A DNA stretch of 31,619 nucleotides from Candidatus Aenigmatarchaeota archaeon (GCA_021163805.1 JAGGTL010000056.1:1-31619), one strand, 5' to 3'. Numbered from the stretch's first letter, positions 7,536 through 15,024 are shown. Numbers and translations are program-made. The notes: generated by a model not told the origin, from the letters alone.

Positions 7536-7625
7536 GAAAAGCATATCTGCTTGGGCAGTTGAAATTTTAAGATGCTCTATGCGGTTTGAAAATATTTTGA
7601 GAATTCGGTGATTAAATTTTTGAAT
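7536..7625 (+). ncRNA. Possible structured RNA in the gap after the prepilins
   Basis: The 336-bp stretch 7456-7791 has no convincing gene. Within it a TATA-like CTTTATTTATAAG (7512-7524) is followed about 25 nt later by a foldable segment. AGCAT (7541-7545) pairs with ATGCT (7572-7576), enclosing the hairpin CTGC-TTGG-GCAG (7548-7559). A run of T ends the segment near 7621. No known RNA family is recognised; this is a weak proposal. The remainder of the gap holds a decayed gene remnant and the next promoter, listed separately. Confidence 0.2.
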
Positions 7626-7663
7626 GACTATTGCAAAACAAATGATGCCTCGTTTTAGAGAAA

Positions 7664-7751
7664 ATAGAGGAAATCTTTTTTTTTGGCAATGTTTCAGAAA
7701 ACTCTTCAAAAATAAAATTAGAATTTTTTTTGATTTGGAAGATTTTTGGAG
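7664..7751 (+). pseudogene. Decayed 3' remnant resembling the end of the downstream ATPase gene
   Basis: In frame with the downstream ATPase, this stretch would read NLFFWQCFRKLFKNK, then IRIFFDLEDFW. The real C-terminus of that ATPase reads KEFFGVIGKKIENKK and ends FLIFDLEDF. The nucleotide match TTTTTGATTTGGAAGATTTT is shared exactly at about 7727-7746 and 9134-9153. The simplest reading is the tail of an older copy of the gene, left behind by tandem duplication and decay. There is no intact start or upstream ATPase domain. Confidence 0.4.
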
Positions 7752-7763
7752 GGAGTATTTAAA

Positions 7764-7790
7764 GTTTAAATATAATTTAAATTATATAAT
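7764..7790 (+). promoter_or_regulatory. TATA element of the DUF234 ATPase gene
   Basis: GTTTAAATATAATTTAAATTATATAA precedes the ATG at 7792; TTTAAATA lies about 26 nt upstream. It supports that start over a longer reading frame from 7624. Confidence 0.45.
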
Positions 7791-7791
7791 T

Positions 7792-9156
7792 ATGTTCCGA
7801 AAAAAGTTTATTGACAGGAAGGAAGAACTTAGATTTCTTAACGATGCATATAACAAAAAAGGTTTTGAATTTATAGTAGTTTCTGGAAGAAGGAGAACAG
7901 GAAAAAGCAGATTATTAAAAGAATTTGTAAGAGGTAAAGAAAATATTTTTCTTCTTTGTGAAGATCGAAAATGGCAGGCAAATCTTACAAAATTTAATAA
8001 GGCAATTTCAAAATATTTCAATACTCCAAATCCGAATTTTAAAAGCTTTGCAGAATGCTTTGAGTTTATTAAAAATGAAATAAAAAAAAGAGTGGTTATT
8101 GTGATAGATGAATTTTCTTATTTGATTAAAAAAACAGATATTGTTGCGGAATTCCAGACAATTACTGATGAAATATTAATAGATAAAGATGTGATGCTGA
8201 TTCTTTCTGGTTCTGCCGTAAGTATGATGAACAAAAAGGTTTTAAGCTATAAGTCTCCATTGTACGGGAGGACGACTGGAAACATATTTTTACAACCCTT
8301 AAGATTCAGAGATTTGTCAAAATGGTTTAAATCATCTAATACAGAAGACTTGATTAAAATATATGGGGTCTGTGATGGAATTCCAAAATATCTGGAATTT
8401 TTCACTGGTAAAAACACAGAGAAAGAGATTATAAAAAATGTTTTTAATCCAAATTCTTTTTTATTTAGAGAACCAAAATTATTGCTAGAAGAAGAATTAA
8501 GAGAGCCAGAAACATATTTTCAAATCCTTGAAGCTGTTTCTTTAGGATACACCAAAGTTGTTGAAATAGCAAACTATAGTTATTTAGAAGCGAAAGATAT
8601 TTCTTCATATTTGTCTATTTTAATAGATCTTGGTTTTATAGAAAAAGAATATTCTATTCTGGATAAAAAAAGAACAAGAGGAATTTACAAAATGAAAGAT
8701 AATTTTTTTAATTTTTGGTTTAGATTTGTTTCAGATTATTTTGGAAAAATTGAGATTAATGAAACTGAAGAAGCAATACAAAATTTTAAGAAAAACTTCA
8801 ATATTTACTTGGGCTTTATCTTCGAAAAAATTTCAAAAGAATTCCTGATTGGAAACAAAAACAAATTGCCTTTTGAATTTCAGAAAATCGGAAGGTGGTG
8901 GCACAAAAATAAAGAAATTGATTTGATTGCCCTAAATAATAAAACAAAACAAATTGCCTTCTTTGAGGCAAAATGGAAGAATTTAAAAGAGAAAGAAGTG
9001 AAGAGGATTATAGAAGAATTAAAAGAAAAATCAAAATTTGTTGACTGGAACTTGGATAAGAGAAAAGAATTCTTTGGAGTGATCGGAAAGAAGATCGAGA
9101 ATAAAAAAGATTTGAGAAGAGAGGGTTTTCTAATTTTTGATTTGGAAGATTTTTGA
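7792..9156 (+). CDS. Archaeal AAA-type ATPase with C-terminal DUF234 domain
   Basis: A 454-residue protein. The ATPase domain (archaeal ATPase, ATPase_2 family) has Walker A GRRRTGKS at 32-39, Walker B VVIVIDEF at 101-108 and a sensor-like LILSGSAVSMM near 145. A winged-helix segment follows at about 240-290. The C-terminal DUF234 domain contains RWWHKNKEIDLIALNN then IAFFEAKWKN, an E-D-ExK arrangement like PD-(D/E)XK nucleases. The family is abundant in archaea, often multi-copy, and its role is unsettled; mobile or defence-related functions have been proposed. The start at 7792 (MFRKKFIDRKEEL) is the family start. The stop codon lies inside a perfect hairpin, and a decayed copy of the gene's 3' end lies just upstream, suggesting past duplication. 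Confidence 0.88.
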   Translation: MFRKKFIDRKEELRFLNDAYNKKGFEFIVVSGRRRTGKSRLLKEFVRGKENIFLLCEDRKWQANLTKFNKAISKYFNTPNPNFKSFAECFEFIKNEIKKRVVIVIDEFSYLIKKTDIVAEFQTITDEILIDKDVMLILSGSAVSMMNKKVLSYKSPLYGRTTGNIFLQPLRFRDLSKWFKSSNTEDLIKIYGVCDGIPKYLEFFTGKNTEKEIIKNVFNPNSFLFREPKLLLEEELREPETYFQILEAVSLGYTKVVEIANYSYLEAKDISSYLSILIDLGFIEKEYSILDKKRTRGIYKMKDNFFNFWFRFVSDYFGKIEINETEEAIQNFKKNFNIYLGFIFEKISKEFLIGNKNKLPFEFQKIGRWWHKNKEIDLIALNNKTKQIAFFEAKWKNLKEKEVKRIIEELKEKSKFVDWNLDKRKEFFGVIGKKIENKKDLRREGFLIFDLEDF

Positions 9157-9175
9157 AATCAAAGGATTTCAAAAA
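9150..9175. terminator. Perfect hairpin over the stop codon of the DUF234 ATPase gene
   Basis: TTTTTGAAATC (9150-9160) and GATTTCAAAAA (9165-9175) are exact inverted copies with loop AAAG, giving an 11-bp stem that contains the TGA stop (9154-9156). It may act as a transcript 3' end or be the end of a mobile segment. The next 155 bp to the Pus10-family gene hold nothing recognisable. Confidence 0.4.
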
Positions 9176-9331
9176 GATCAACTAACAAAATAACTTGCGT
9201 GAAAGAAAAAGCATTTCCGGTATGATGAATATGAAAAAACTGGAGAAAGGAACCGGAACGGAGAAAATAAAGCAATTCTCTTATATAAGGAATGAAATTC
9301 TTTAGTTTCTAAAAAATAATAGACCTAATTT

Positions 9332-10468
9332 ATGGAATTGATAGACAGAGTAAAAAAAATTCTGGAAAAATATGAGATTTGCAATGAGTGTCTTGGAAGA
9401 CAATTCCATGACATACTCCCGAGAATTAAAAACAGAGAGAAAGGAAAAATTCTCAGAACTTATGCAATAATAAATTCGATTTATAAAAAGGAGGAGATTA
9501 AAATTAAAAAAACCGAAAAGTGTTATCTTTGCGGCAATATATTTAACAAAATTGATTTTTATATCGAAGAAGTAAAAAAGAAACTGAAAAATTACGAATA
9601 TAAAACATTTCTAATTGGTTCAAAAATCCCGCCGGAATTAATTTCAAAAGAAGAGGAATTCTGGGAAGAAAACGGAGTGGATTTCTGCGAAGCGATTAAA
9701 TCAAGTTTTAATAGAGAAGTGGGGTATAATTTAAAAAGAATGACAAAGAAACAAATAACCTTCGAAAATCCCGATATAATGGCTATTGTTGATATTGAAA
9801 AAAACAAAGTGGATTTGCAGATATCTCCTCTTTATATCAAAGGGGGATACAAAAAGAATACGACAAAAGGAAAAGTTCAAAAAATAATTGAAAATCTCCT
9901 GATTAAAAAAACCGGAGCAAGCGAATCAATATTTTACTCGGTTGGCAGGCTCGAAAGGAATGTAAAAACAAATTGCTACAGGCCATTTGTTATAATGTTG
10001 AGAAATCCGAAAAAAAGACGGATTGGACTGAAAAAAACAAGACAAGAAATAAACAAAATGAAATCTCTTTCTGTTTCTACTTTGAGTTATTCAGACAAGG
10101 AATCTATTGAAAAAATGAAAATGGAAAAAATAACAGCTTCCTATTTGGTAACTCTTAAGTTTGACAATAATCTCAAAAAAGAAGAAATTAAAAGAATCAG
10201 AAAAAAACTACTGGGTTTAAGAAATAAAAGAATTTTGCAATATTTAAAGAAAAAAATCAGAAAACCGTATATCAGAAGATTGAAGATTAAAATCGGTGGA
10301 AAAAATCTGACGCTTGATATTGAAAGCACGGTTGGTTTTTCCATCAATTCTTTTCTCGGAGGAAAAAGCAAACCAAATCTAAAAAAATTGATTGAAAGGG
10401 ATTTCAAAATAAAGGAAATTGTCCTGAAAAAATATAGAAAAATGAAAACTCATGAGATGTATTCTTAA
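9332..10468 (+). CDS. pus10: Pus10-family tRNA pseudouridine synthase, active-site motifs altered
   Basis: A 378-residue protein of the archaeal Pus10 family, which makes pseudouridine 54 and 55 in the tRNA TΨC arm. Supporting features: N-terminal zinc site ICNECLGRQF (Cys17/Cys20) with CYLCGNIF (Cys64/Cys67), a THUMP-like domain at about 90-190 (SKIPPELISKEEEFWEE, NPDIMAIVDIEKNKVDLQIS), and a catalytic-type domain from about 200. The odd part is the core motif. The usual GREDxDVRMLGxGRPFV reads GRLERNVKTNCYRPFV (205-220), so the expected catalytic Asp is Glu208 and the second Asp is Asn210. The late GTYIKE-like motif reads VGFSINS (334-340). RPFV and the overall length are kept. It may be inactive, use Glu, or be a binding-only relative. 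Upstream is a 175-bp gap without clear signals except A/T-rich sequence. Confidence 0.75.
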   Translation: MELIDRVKKILEKYEICNECLGRQFHDILPRIKNREKGKILRTYAIINSIYKKEEIKIKKTEKCYLCGNIFNKIDFYIEEVKKKLKNYEYKTFLIGSKIPPELISKEEEFWEENGVDFCEAIKSSFNREVGYNLKRMTKKQITFENPDIMAIVDIEKNKVDLQISPLYIKGGYKKNTTKGKVQKIIENLLIKKTGASESIFYSVGRLERNVKTNCYRPFVIMLRNPKKRRIGLKKTRQEINKMKSLSVSTLSYSDKESIEKMKMEKITASYLVTLKFDNNLKKEEIKRIRKKLLGLRNKRILQYLKKKIRKPYIRRLKIKIGGKNLTLDIESTVGFSINSFLGGKSKPNLKKLIERDFKIKEIVLKKYRKMKTHEMYS

Positions 10469-10572
10469 TTCTCCAATTCTCTCTTAAATCTTCTCAAAGT
10501 GTTTGGCAATTGGTCTGGTCTGACTTTCAGAAATTTTGCTGTTTCCCTCAAAATTTTCAGTTTTTTTTGCAT
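10465..10572 (-). CDS. Candidate 35-aa small protein
   Basis: ATG at 10572-10570 opens a 35-codon frame reading MQKKLKILRETAKFLKVRPD then QLPNTLRRFKRELEN, ending TAA with a 4-nt tail-to-tail overlap of the Pus10-family stop. The peptide is amphipathic, basic and proline-broken into two helices, unlike random A/T translation. A TATTTAA element lies about 25 nt upstream on the minus strand. It fills most of an otherwise empty gap. I recognise no family. Confidence 0.4.
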   Translation of the reverse strand: MQKKLKILRETAKFLKVRPDQLPNTLRRFKRELEN

Positions 10573-10624
10573 AAATTATATTGAATGGATTAAATACTGT
10601 TAAAAAATAAATAAAAACTGAAAA

Positions 10625-10638
10625 TTACTATATAGTAA
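10625..10638. repeat. 14-bp perfect palindrome upstream of 10706 gene
   Basis: TTACTATATAGTAA equals its own reverse complement and shares the core ACTATAT...AGT with the second palindrome 37 bp downstream (centre to centre). Candidate operator half of a pair. Confidence 0.5.
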
Positions 10639-10660
10639 AAAATATATTTTTCATCACCGA

Positions 10661-10676
10661 AAACTATATATAGTTT
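10661..10676. promoter_or_regulatory. 16-bp perfect palindrome containing the probable TATA box
   Basis: AAACTATATATAGTTT equals its own reverse complement. CTATATATAG is a good TATA box, about 30-40 nt before the ATG at 10706, leaving room for a short leader with a Shine-Dalgarno site. A regulator binding here would compete directly with TBP. Confidence 0.5.
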
Positions 10677-10695
10677 AAAAATACTATTATATTGT

Positions 10696-10701
10696 GGTGA
10701 T
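10696..10701 (+). promoter_or_regulatory. Shine-Dalgarno site deciding the start of the 10706 gene
   Basis: GGTGAT complements the 16S rRNA 3' end (AUCACC) and sits 4 nt before ATG 10706. The two in-frame GTG codons at 10694 and 10697 overlap this site and are therefore unlikely starts. Confidence 0.65.
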
Positions 10702-10705
10702 TAAA

Positions 10706-11278
10706 ATGGCAGAATCAAATATTATAAATCCTTCGGAAAATATAACTTCAAAAGAAATGTTGGCTACAAGACCCATTGTACAAACCATATCTTTTGCGGA
10801 CTTCTTAAATAAGTATTCAATAGATGGCGGGGATGCTACTAATTGGTTTTATGGTGAAAGGAGAACAGAAAATGGAAAAATTATCGAAATGCCTGGAATA
10901 ATTGATCGAATAGAAGATTCGAATACCCCCTGGTTGGATTTTCCATTATTGCTTATATCTCCATTTTTGATTTATGCTGCTACGAAAGAAGGTAATTTTA
11001 GATTAACAAGTCAAGTACTCGCAGATACTGCAAGATATGCCGGTATAACCCAATTAGCATCACCTCCCTCAATGTCGTTATTATCCCGGCTTCCATTTAT
11101 GTATATTAGTGGTGGAGGATACAGACAAATAACTCCGCCAGAATATGAAAAAAAAATAGAAGAACTTTCAAAAAAAGTAGACGATCTTACTGATCAATTA
11201 ACAGAAAGTAAAGAGTATATCAAACAATTAAAAGAATATTTGTCAAAATCAACAACTTATCCTGGAATGTATGTTTAA
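10706..11278 (+). CDS. Unrecognised 190-aa protein with C-terminal coiled coil
   Basis: I do not recognise a family. The protein starts MAESNIINPSENITSKEMLA; a mixed region follows with one short hydrophobic segment, WLDFPLLLISPFLIYAATK (about residues 75-93), too short and charged at its edges to call a sure membrane helix. A Gly/Pro-rich stretch MYISGGGYRQITPPEYEKK comes next, and residues about 145-178 form a heptad-like coiled coil (KIEELSKKVDDLTDQLTESK). It has one of only two clear Shine-Dalgarno sites I noticed in front of unknown genes here, and a promoter with two related palindromes, so it is probably well expressed and regulated. It converges on the membrane protein gene 9 bp downstream. 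Confidence 0.6.
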   Translation: MAESNIINPSENITSKEMLATRPIVQTISFADFLNKYSIDGGDATNWFYGERRTENGKIIEMPGIIDRIEDSNTPWLDFPLLLISPFLIYAATKEGNFRLTSQVLADTARYAGITQLASPPSMSLLSRLPFMYISGGGYRQITPPEYEKKIEELSKKVDDLTDQLTESKEYIKQLKEYLSKSTTYPGMYV

Positions 11279-11287
11279 CTTGCATTT

Positions 11288-11923
11288 TTATTTCTTTACA
11301 AAACTTCTTCGTGATATATATCCAACACCTAATGATTTTTCCAGTTCTTTTTTTCTTTCCAATAATCTCTTTTTTTCTAATTCTGCTTGCGTAATGGCTG
11401 CCTGAACTCCCTGATATGCAGTAAAAAATTCTCCCTCGGGTGCCAACCCTTTATCTGCATATTCATCCTTTATTCTCTCCAGATCTTTTTTTTGTTTTTT
11501 TAATCTCTTTATCTCTTCTTCCTTAAGAGCAATTTCTTCGTCTATATATTTGAGATTATATTTTCTTTCTCCAAAATATCCCGCATACCTTGATATGCTC
11601 CTCATTTTTTTCCAATCTATAAGTCTTATAAAAAAGAAATAGGCAAGTCCAAATAACAAAAACAAAGAGAGATAAGACATAGAAAAACTCGCTATCATTC
11701 CATAAATTCCCGTATAAATAAGCACAATATAAAAAACAATTGCAAGGAGTGCGTGTATTTTTAAACCTATTCCCTTCAAAAAGGAACCTGTCATTATATA
11801 CAAAAAAATAATCAAAATCACCGATGGAACAAGCAAATATTCGATCAATAATTCATCAATTGGCATTGAATAACAAGTTGCTCCCAATTTGAACAAAGTG
11901 CAAATAATTTCCTGAACAGCCAT
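11288..11923 (-). CDS. Membrane protein with cytoplasmic coiled-coil tail
   Basis: A 211-residue protein. Three or four hydrophobic helices cover about residues 25-112 (VPSVILIIFLYIMTGSFLKG, ALLAIVFYIVLIYTGIYGMI, LSLFLLFGLAYFFFIRLI). From about residue 120 it is highly charged and helical, with KYIDEEIALKEEEIKRLKKQ and a second coiled-coil segment ELEKKRLLERKKELEKSLG separated by a glycine-containing hinge. No enzyme motif is visible. The ATG at 11923 has a TATA box (11941-11952) 23 nt upstream; the frame can also start at a TTG at 11938, which I reject. It could be a membrane scaffold or anchor. Its coiled coil and that of the convergent neighbour could in principle interact, but nothing in the sequence shows this. 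Confidence 0.65.
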   Translation of the reverse strand: MAVQEIICTLFKLGATCYSMPIDELLIEYLLVPSVILIIFLYIMTGSFLKGIGLKIHALLAIVFYIVLIYTGIYGMIASFSMSYLSLFLLFGLAYFFFIRLIDWKKMRSISRYAGYFGERKYNLKYIDEEIALKEEEIKRLKKQKKDLERIKDEYADKGLAPEGEFFTAYQGVQAAITQAELEKKRLLERKKELEKSLGVGYISRRSFVKK

Positions 11924-11940
11924 AATTGTAATTGACAAAA

Positions 11941-11952
11941 GAATATATAAAC
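11941..11952 (-). promoter_or_regulatory. TATA box of the coiled-coil membrane protein gene
   Basis: Minus strand reads GGTTTATATATTC, 20-28 nt before ATG 11923; leaderless spacing that selects the ATG over TTG 11938. Confidence 0.5.
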
Positions 11953-12080
11953 CAATTTTTTAAAATTAAAAACTTATATTGGGAAAAATATTGCAACCCT
12001 TGCCATTGGAAAAAAGGTTGTTAACTTACATATACAATAACTTAAAATTTAAAAATAAATAAATATGGGTGTTTTCATAA

Positions 12081-13316
12081 ATGCAAAAAGAAGAAATTTT
12101 TAAAATTGTTGAAAAACAAAATAAATGGAGGTCTGAATGTCTGAATCTTATAGCAAGCGAAAATATAACTTCTCCAGAACATGATAAAGTTTATGTTTCT
12201 GATTTTATGCACAGATATGCGGAGGGTCTGCCTTTTAAAAGATATTATCAGGGAGCAATTTACATAGACGAATTGGAGAGCAAAGCCGTAGAACTTGCAA
12301 AAGATGTTTTCCACGCCAAATACGTTGATTTGAGACCAATTTCTGGAGCAATGGCAAATATGGCCGTTTTCTCGGCTTTAGGGGATTATGGCTCTGTCCT
12401 TTTAAGCCCGGGAGTCCTTGGAGGTTCGCATATATCTCATGAGAAATTTGGCGTCGCTGGAATATTGGGATTGAAAACAGAACACGCCATTTTCGATAAA
12501 AAAGAATATAATATAGATACAGATGCAACAATTAAAAAAATCAGAGAAGTAAAACCAAAAATTGTTGTGCTTGGAGGTTCAGTAATTCTATTTCCTCACC
12601 CTGTTTCAGAGTTCAGAAAAGTTTGCGATGAAGTTGGAGCAAAACTTATTTATGATGCCGCACATGTTCTTGGATTGATTGGCGGAAGAAAATTTCAGGA
12701 TCCTTTAAAGGAGGGAGCAGAAATAATTTCTTCGTCAACTCACAAAACTTTCCCCGGTCCTCAAGGAGGAATAATTCTTTCAAACAGCGATGAAAAAACA
12801 TTCAAAAAAATCCAGTCTAAAATATTTCCAGGACTGATTTCAAATCACCATCTGCACAGAATACCTTCAATGATGATTGCCGCACTTGAAATTAAAGAAT
12901 TTGGAGAGGATTACGCAACCCAGACAATAAAAAACGCAAAGGCTCTTGGCAGAGCAATGTATGAATATGGTTTTGATGTTCTCTGCCCGGATAAAGATTT
13001 TACAGAATCGCATCAAATTCTCGTTGATGTCAGAAAAAATGGTGGCGGAAAAAAGGTTGCTTCAACTCTTGAAAAGGCGAACATAATTTTAAACAAAAAC
13101 ATCCTCGCGTTTGATGATGTTAATAATTCGGATGATCCTTCCGGGCTGAGAATAGGTGTTCAGGAAATGACGAGGTATGGAATGAAAGAATCTGAAATGA
13201 AATATATCGCAGAATTGATGAAAAAAATTGTTATGGATGGAAAAAATCCGGAGAGTGTAAGAGAAGAAGTAATCGAATTCAGAAAAAAATTCCAGAAAAT
13301 CCATTATTGTTTTTAA
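12081..13316 (+). CDS. glyA: Serine hydroxymethyltransferase
   Basis: A 411-residue PLP enzyme that interconverts serine and glycine while loading a one-carbon unit onto a folate or pterin carrier. The N-terminal CLNLIASENITSPE (residues 20-33) is the diagnostic SHMT segment. PLP contacts include the Asp in YDAAHVLGL (Asp192) and the Schiff-base lysine Lys222 in SSSTHKTFPGPQGG (218-230). The C-terminal region has GLRIGVQEMTRYGM, the substrate-carboxylate arginine motif. Length and the absence of bacterial insertions fit the archaeal branch. A possible Shine-Dalgarno GGTG lies at 12068-12071, 9 nt before the ATG; A/T-rich TATA-like sequence precedes it. It stands 46 bp ahead of the GluRS gene on the same strand, but that gene has its own TATA box. 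Confidence 0.95.
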   Translation: MQKEEIFKIVEKQNKWRSECLNLIASENITSPEHDKVYVSDFMHRYAEGLPFKRYYQGAIYIDELESKAVELAKDVFHAKYVDLRPISGAMANMAVFSALGDYGSVLLSPGVLGGSHISHEKFGVAGILGLKTEHAIFDKKEYNIDTDATIKKIREVKPKIVVLGGSVILFPHPVSEFRKVCDEVGAKLIYDAAHVLGLIGGRKFQDPLKEGAEIISSSTHKTFPGPQGGIILSNSDEKTFKKIQSKIFPGLISNHHLHRIPSMMIAALEIKEFGEDYATQTIKNAKALGRAMYEYGFDVLCPDKDFTESHQILVDVRKNGGGKKVASTLEKANIILNKNILAFDDVNNSDDPSGLRIGVQEMTRYGMKESEMKYIAELMKKIVMDGKNPESVREEVIEFRKKFQKIHYCF

Positions 13317-13362
13317 AATGAAATAGATTCTATTATATATTTTTTTAATGCAATATTATTTA

Positions 13363-15024
13363 ATGGAGTTTGATAAGTTATTGCTAAAAAGATATGTTCT
13401 TGATAACTCTACCAGATATAATGGGATACCGAATTTAGAATCCATACTGGGAAGAATTGTTATCGACAATCCGGAATTAAAAAAAGAAATAAAAGGATTG
13501 AGAAAAGTTCTTGAAAAAATTATTTCAGAAGTTGAAGAAATGAAATTAGAAGAACAGAAAGAAGAATTGGAACAACTTGGTGGTCCGATTAAAAAAGTAC
13601 ATGAAGAAGAAAAAGAGATGATTCCTTTGCTCAAAGTAAAACATGATTTTGTTGTCAGGTTCGCTCCAAACCCAAACGGGCCTTTACATCTTGGAAATGC
13701 AAGGCAGGCTGTTGTTAACTGGCTGTATCGAAACATTTACAAAGGCACTTATATTTTGAGATATGATGATACCGATCCAAAAAACAAAATTCCGATGAAA
13801 GAAGCTTATAAATGGATTCTTGAAGATTTAGAGTGGCTCAAAATAAAACCAGATAAAATTTATTATTCTTCGAAAAGATTGAATATTTATTATAAATATT
13901 TCAGAAAATTATTAGAACTCGGAAAAGCTTATGTATGTACTTGCGATAGAGAAGAATTTAAAAAATTGAGAGAAAAATCAAAACCTTGCCCTTGCAGGGA
14001 GTTAAGCATCAGGAAACAAATAAACCGATTTGAAAAAATGTTAAATCACAATTTCAAAGAAGAAGAAGCTGTTGGAAGAATAAAAACAGACCTGAAAGAT
14101 AAAAATGTTTCTGTTAGAGACTGGCCCGCTCTAAGAATTATAGATAAACCAAAGCATCCTCTAGTCAAAGGAAAATATGTGTGGCCTCTTCTCGATTTTG
14201 CTTCAGCAATAGATGATCATTTGATGGGAGTGACTCATATAATCAGAGGGGTGGATCTGCAACTTTCAAGAAACAAACAACTTTATTTATATACTTATTT
14301 AAGATGGAAATATCCAATAATAAAATTGCAGGGTAAATTCAGTGTTGCAAATGCAGAACTTTCCAAAACAAAGATGAGAGAAGGAATAGAAAATGGAATT
14401 TATACGGGATATGATGATGTGAGGTTGCCAACCATAAAATCATTCAGAAGAAGAGGATATTATCCAGAAGCTCTTATCAATATGATTAAGGAAATAGGTC
14501 CAAAGATAAGAGATGTTACCGTATCTGAAGAATATATTGCAAGTTTTAACAGAAAATTGTTGGACCCCTTGGCGAACAGATATTTTTTTGTCAGAGACCC
14601 AGTCCAGATTAAAGTTATAAATCCGCCAAAAGATACTTCGGTTAAATTACCTTTGCATCCAGATTATCCAGACAGAGGTTTTAGAGAATTAAAAATTTCA
14701 AGCACCTTTTATATTTCAAAAGAAGACTTTTTAAATTACAGGGGAAAAATTGTCAGGTTGATCGGTTTATACAATATAAGACTTGATAGAAAAGCTCAGT
14801 TTTTGGGAAAACAACTCTTGCCTTATCCAAAAATTCAATATGTTCCGGAAAAAGGAGTTGATATGAAGATTTTGCTTCCAGATAACACTCTTGCGAGAGG
14901 TCTTGCAGAAAAAGATATAACAAAATTGAAACCAAAAGAAAGAATTCAGTTGCAGAGATTCGGATTTGTTTATTTAGATGTTGTTAGAAAAGATTACATT
15001 TATGGTTACTATATTCACAATTAA
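13363..15024 (+). CDS. gltX: Glutamyl-tRNA synthetase, archaeal (GlnRS-like) type
   Basis: A 553-residue class I synthetase that charges tRNA with glutamate; archaeal forms are commonly non-discriminating and also make Glu-tRNA(Gln). An N-terminal helical region (residues 1-90) precedes the Rossmann core. The HIGH motif is FAPNPNGPLHLGNARQAVVN (HLGN at 109-112) and the KMSKS motif is ELSKTKM. A zinc-type cluster CTCDREEFKKLREKSKPCPC lies between them. The β-barrel anticodon domain starts with LANRYFFVRDPVQIKVINPP, the archaeal/eukaryotic type and not the bacterial helical one. The ATG at 13348 is an alternative start 5 codons earlier. TATTATATAT at 13331-13340 lies about 27 nt before 13363, which I prefer. 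Confidence 0.95.
   Translation: MEFDKLLLKRYVLDNSTRYNGIPNLESILGRIVIDNPELKKEIKGLRKVLEKIISEVEEMKLEEQKEELEQLGGPIKKVHEEEKEMIPLLKVKHDFVVRFAPNPNGPLHLGNARQAVVNWLYRNIYKGTYILRYDDTDPKNKIPMKEAYKWILEDLEWLKIKPDKIYYSSKRLNIYYKYFRKLLELGKAYVCTCDREEFKKLREKSKPCPCRELSIRKQINRFEKMLNHNFKEEEAVGRIKTDLKDKNVSVRDWPALRIIDKPKHPLVKGKYVWPLLDFASAIDDHLMGVTHIIRGVDLQLSRNKQLYLYTYLRWKYPIIKLQGKFSVANAELSKTKMREGIENGIYTGYDDVRLPTIKSFRRRGYYPEALINMIKEIGPKIRDVTVSEEYIASFNRKLLDPLANRYFFVRDPVQIKVINPPKDTSVKLPLHPDYPDRGFRELKISSTFYISKEDFLNYRGKIVRLIGLYNIRLDRKAQFLGKQLLPYPKIQYVPEKGVDMKILLPDNTLARGLAEKDITKLKPKERIQLQRFGFVYLDVVRKDYIYGYYIHN

Noticed and set aside
7464..7709. 81-codon minus-strand frame in the gap after the prepilins
   Set aside because: No recognisable domain or promoter, and it overlaps the ATPase relic and the candidate RNA. 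Composition fits a chance frame in AT-rich DNA.
7624..7791. Extended N-terminus of the DUF234 ATPase
   Set aside because: The added 56 residues resemble a decayed C-terminus of the same family, not an N-terminal domain, and a TATA box precedes 7792.
9211..9314. Short frame MMNMKKLEKGTGTEKIKQFS and an ATGATGA box resembling a C/D RNA C box
   Set aside because: No promoter or SD site for the frame, and no matching D box (CTGA) at usable spacing for a guide RNA.
11994..12020. Weak hairpin CAACC...GGTTG between the coiled-coil membrane gene and glyA
   Set aside because: Only five uninterrupted pairs with a long loop; no T run and no known riboswitch features.
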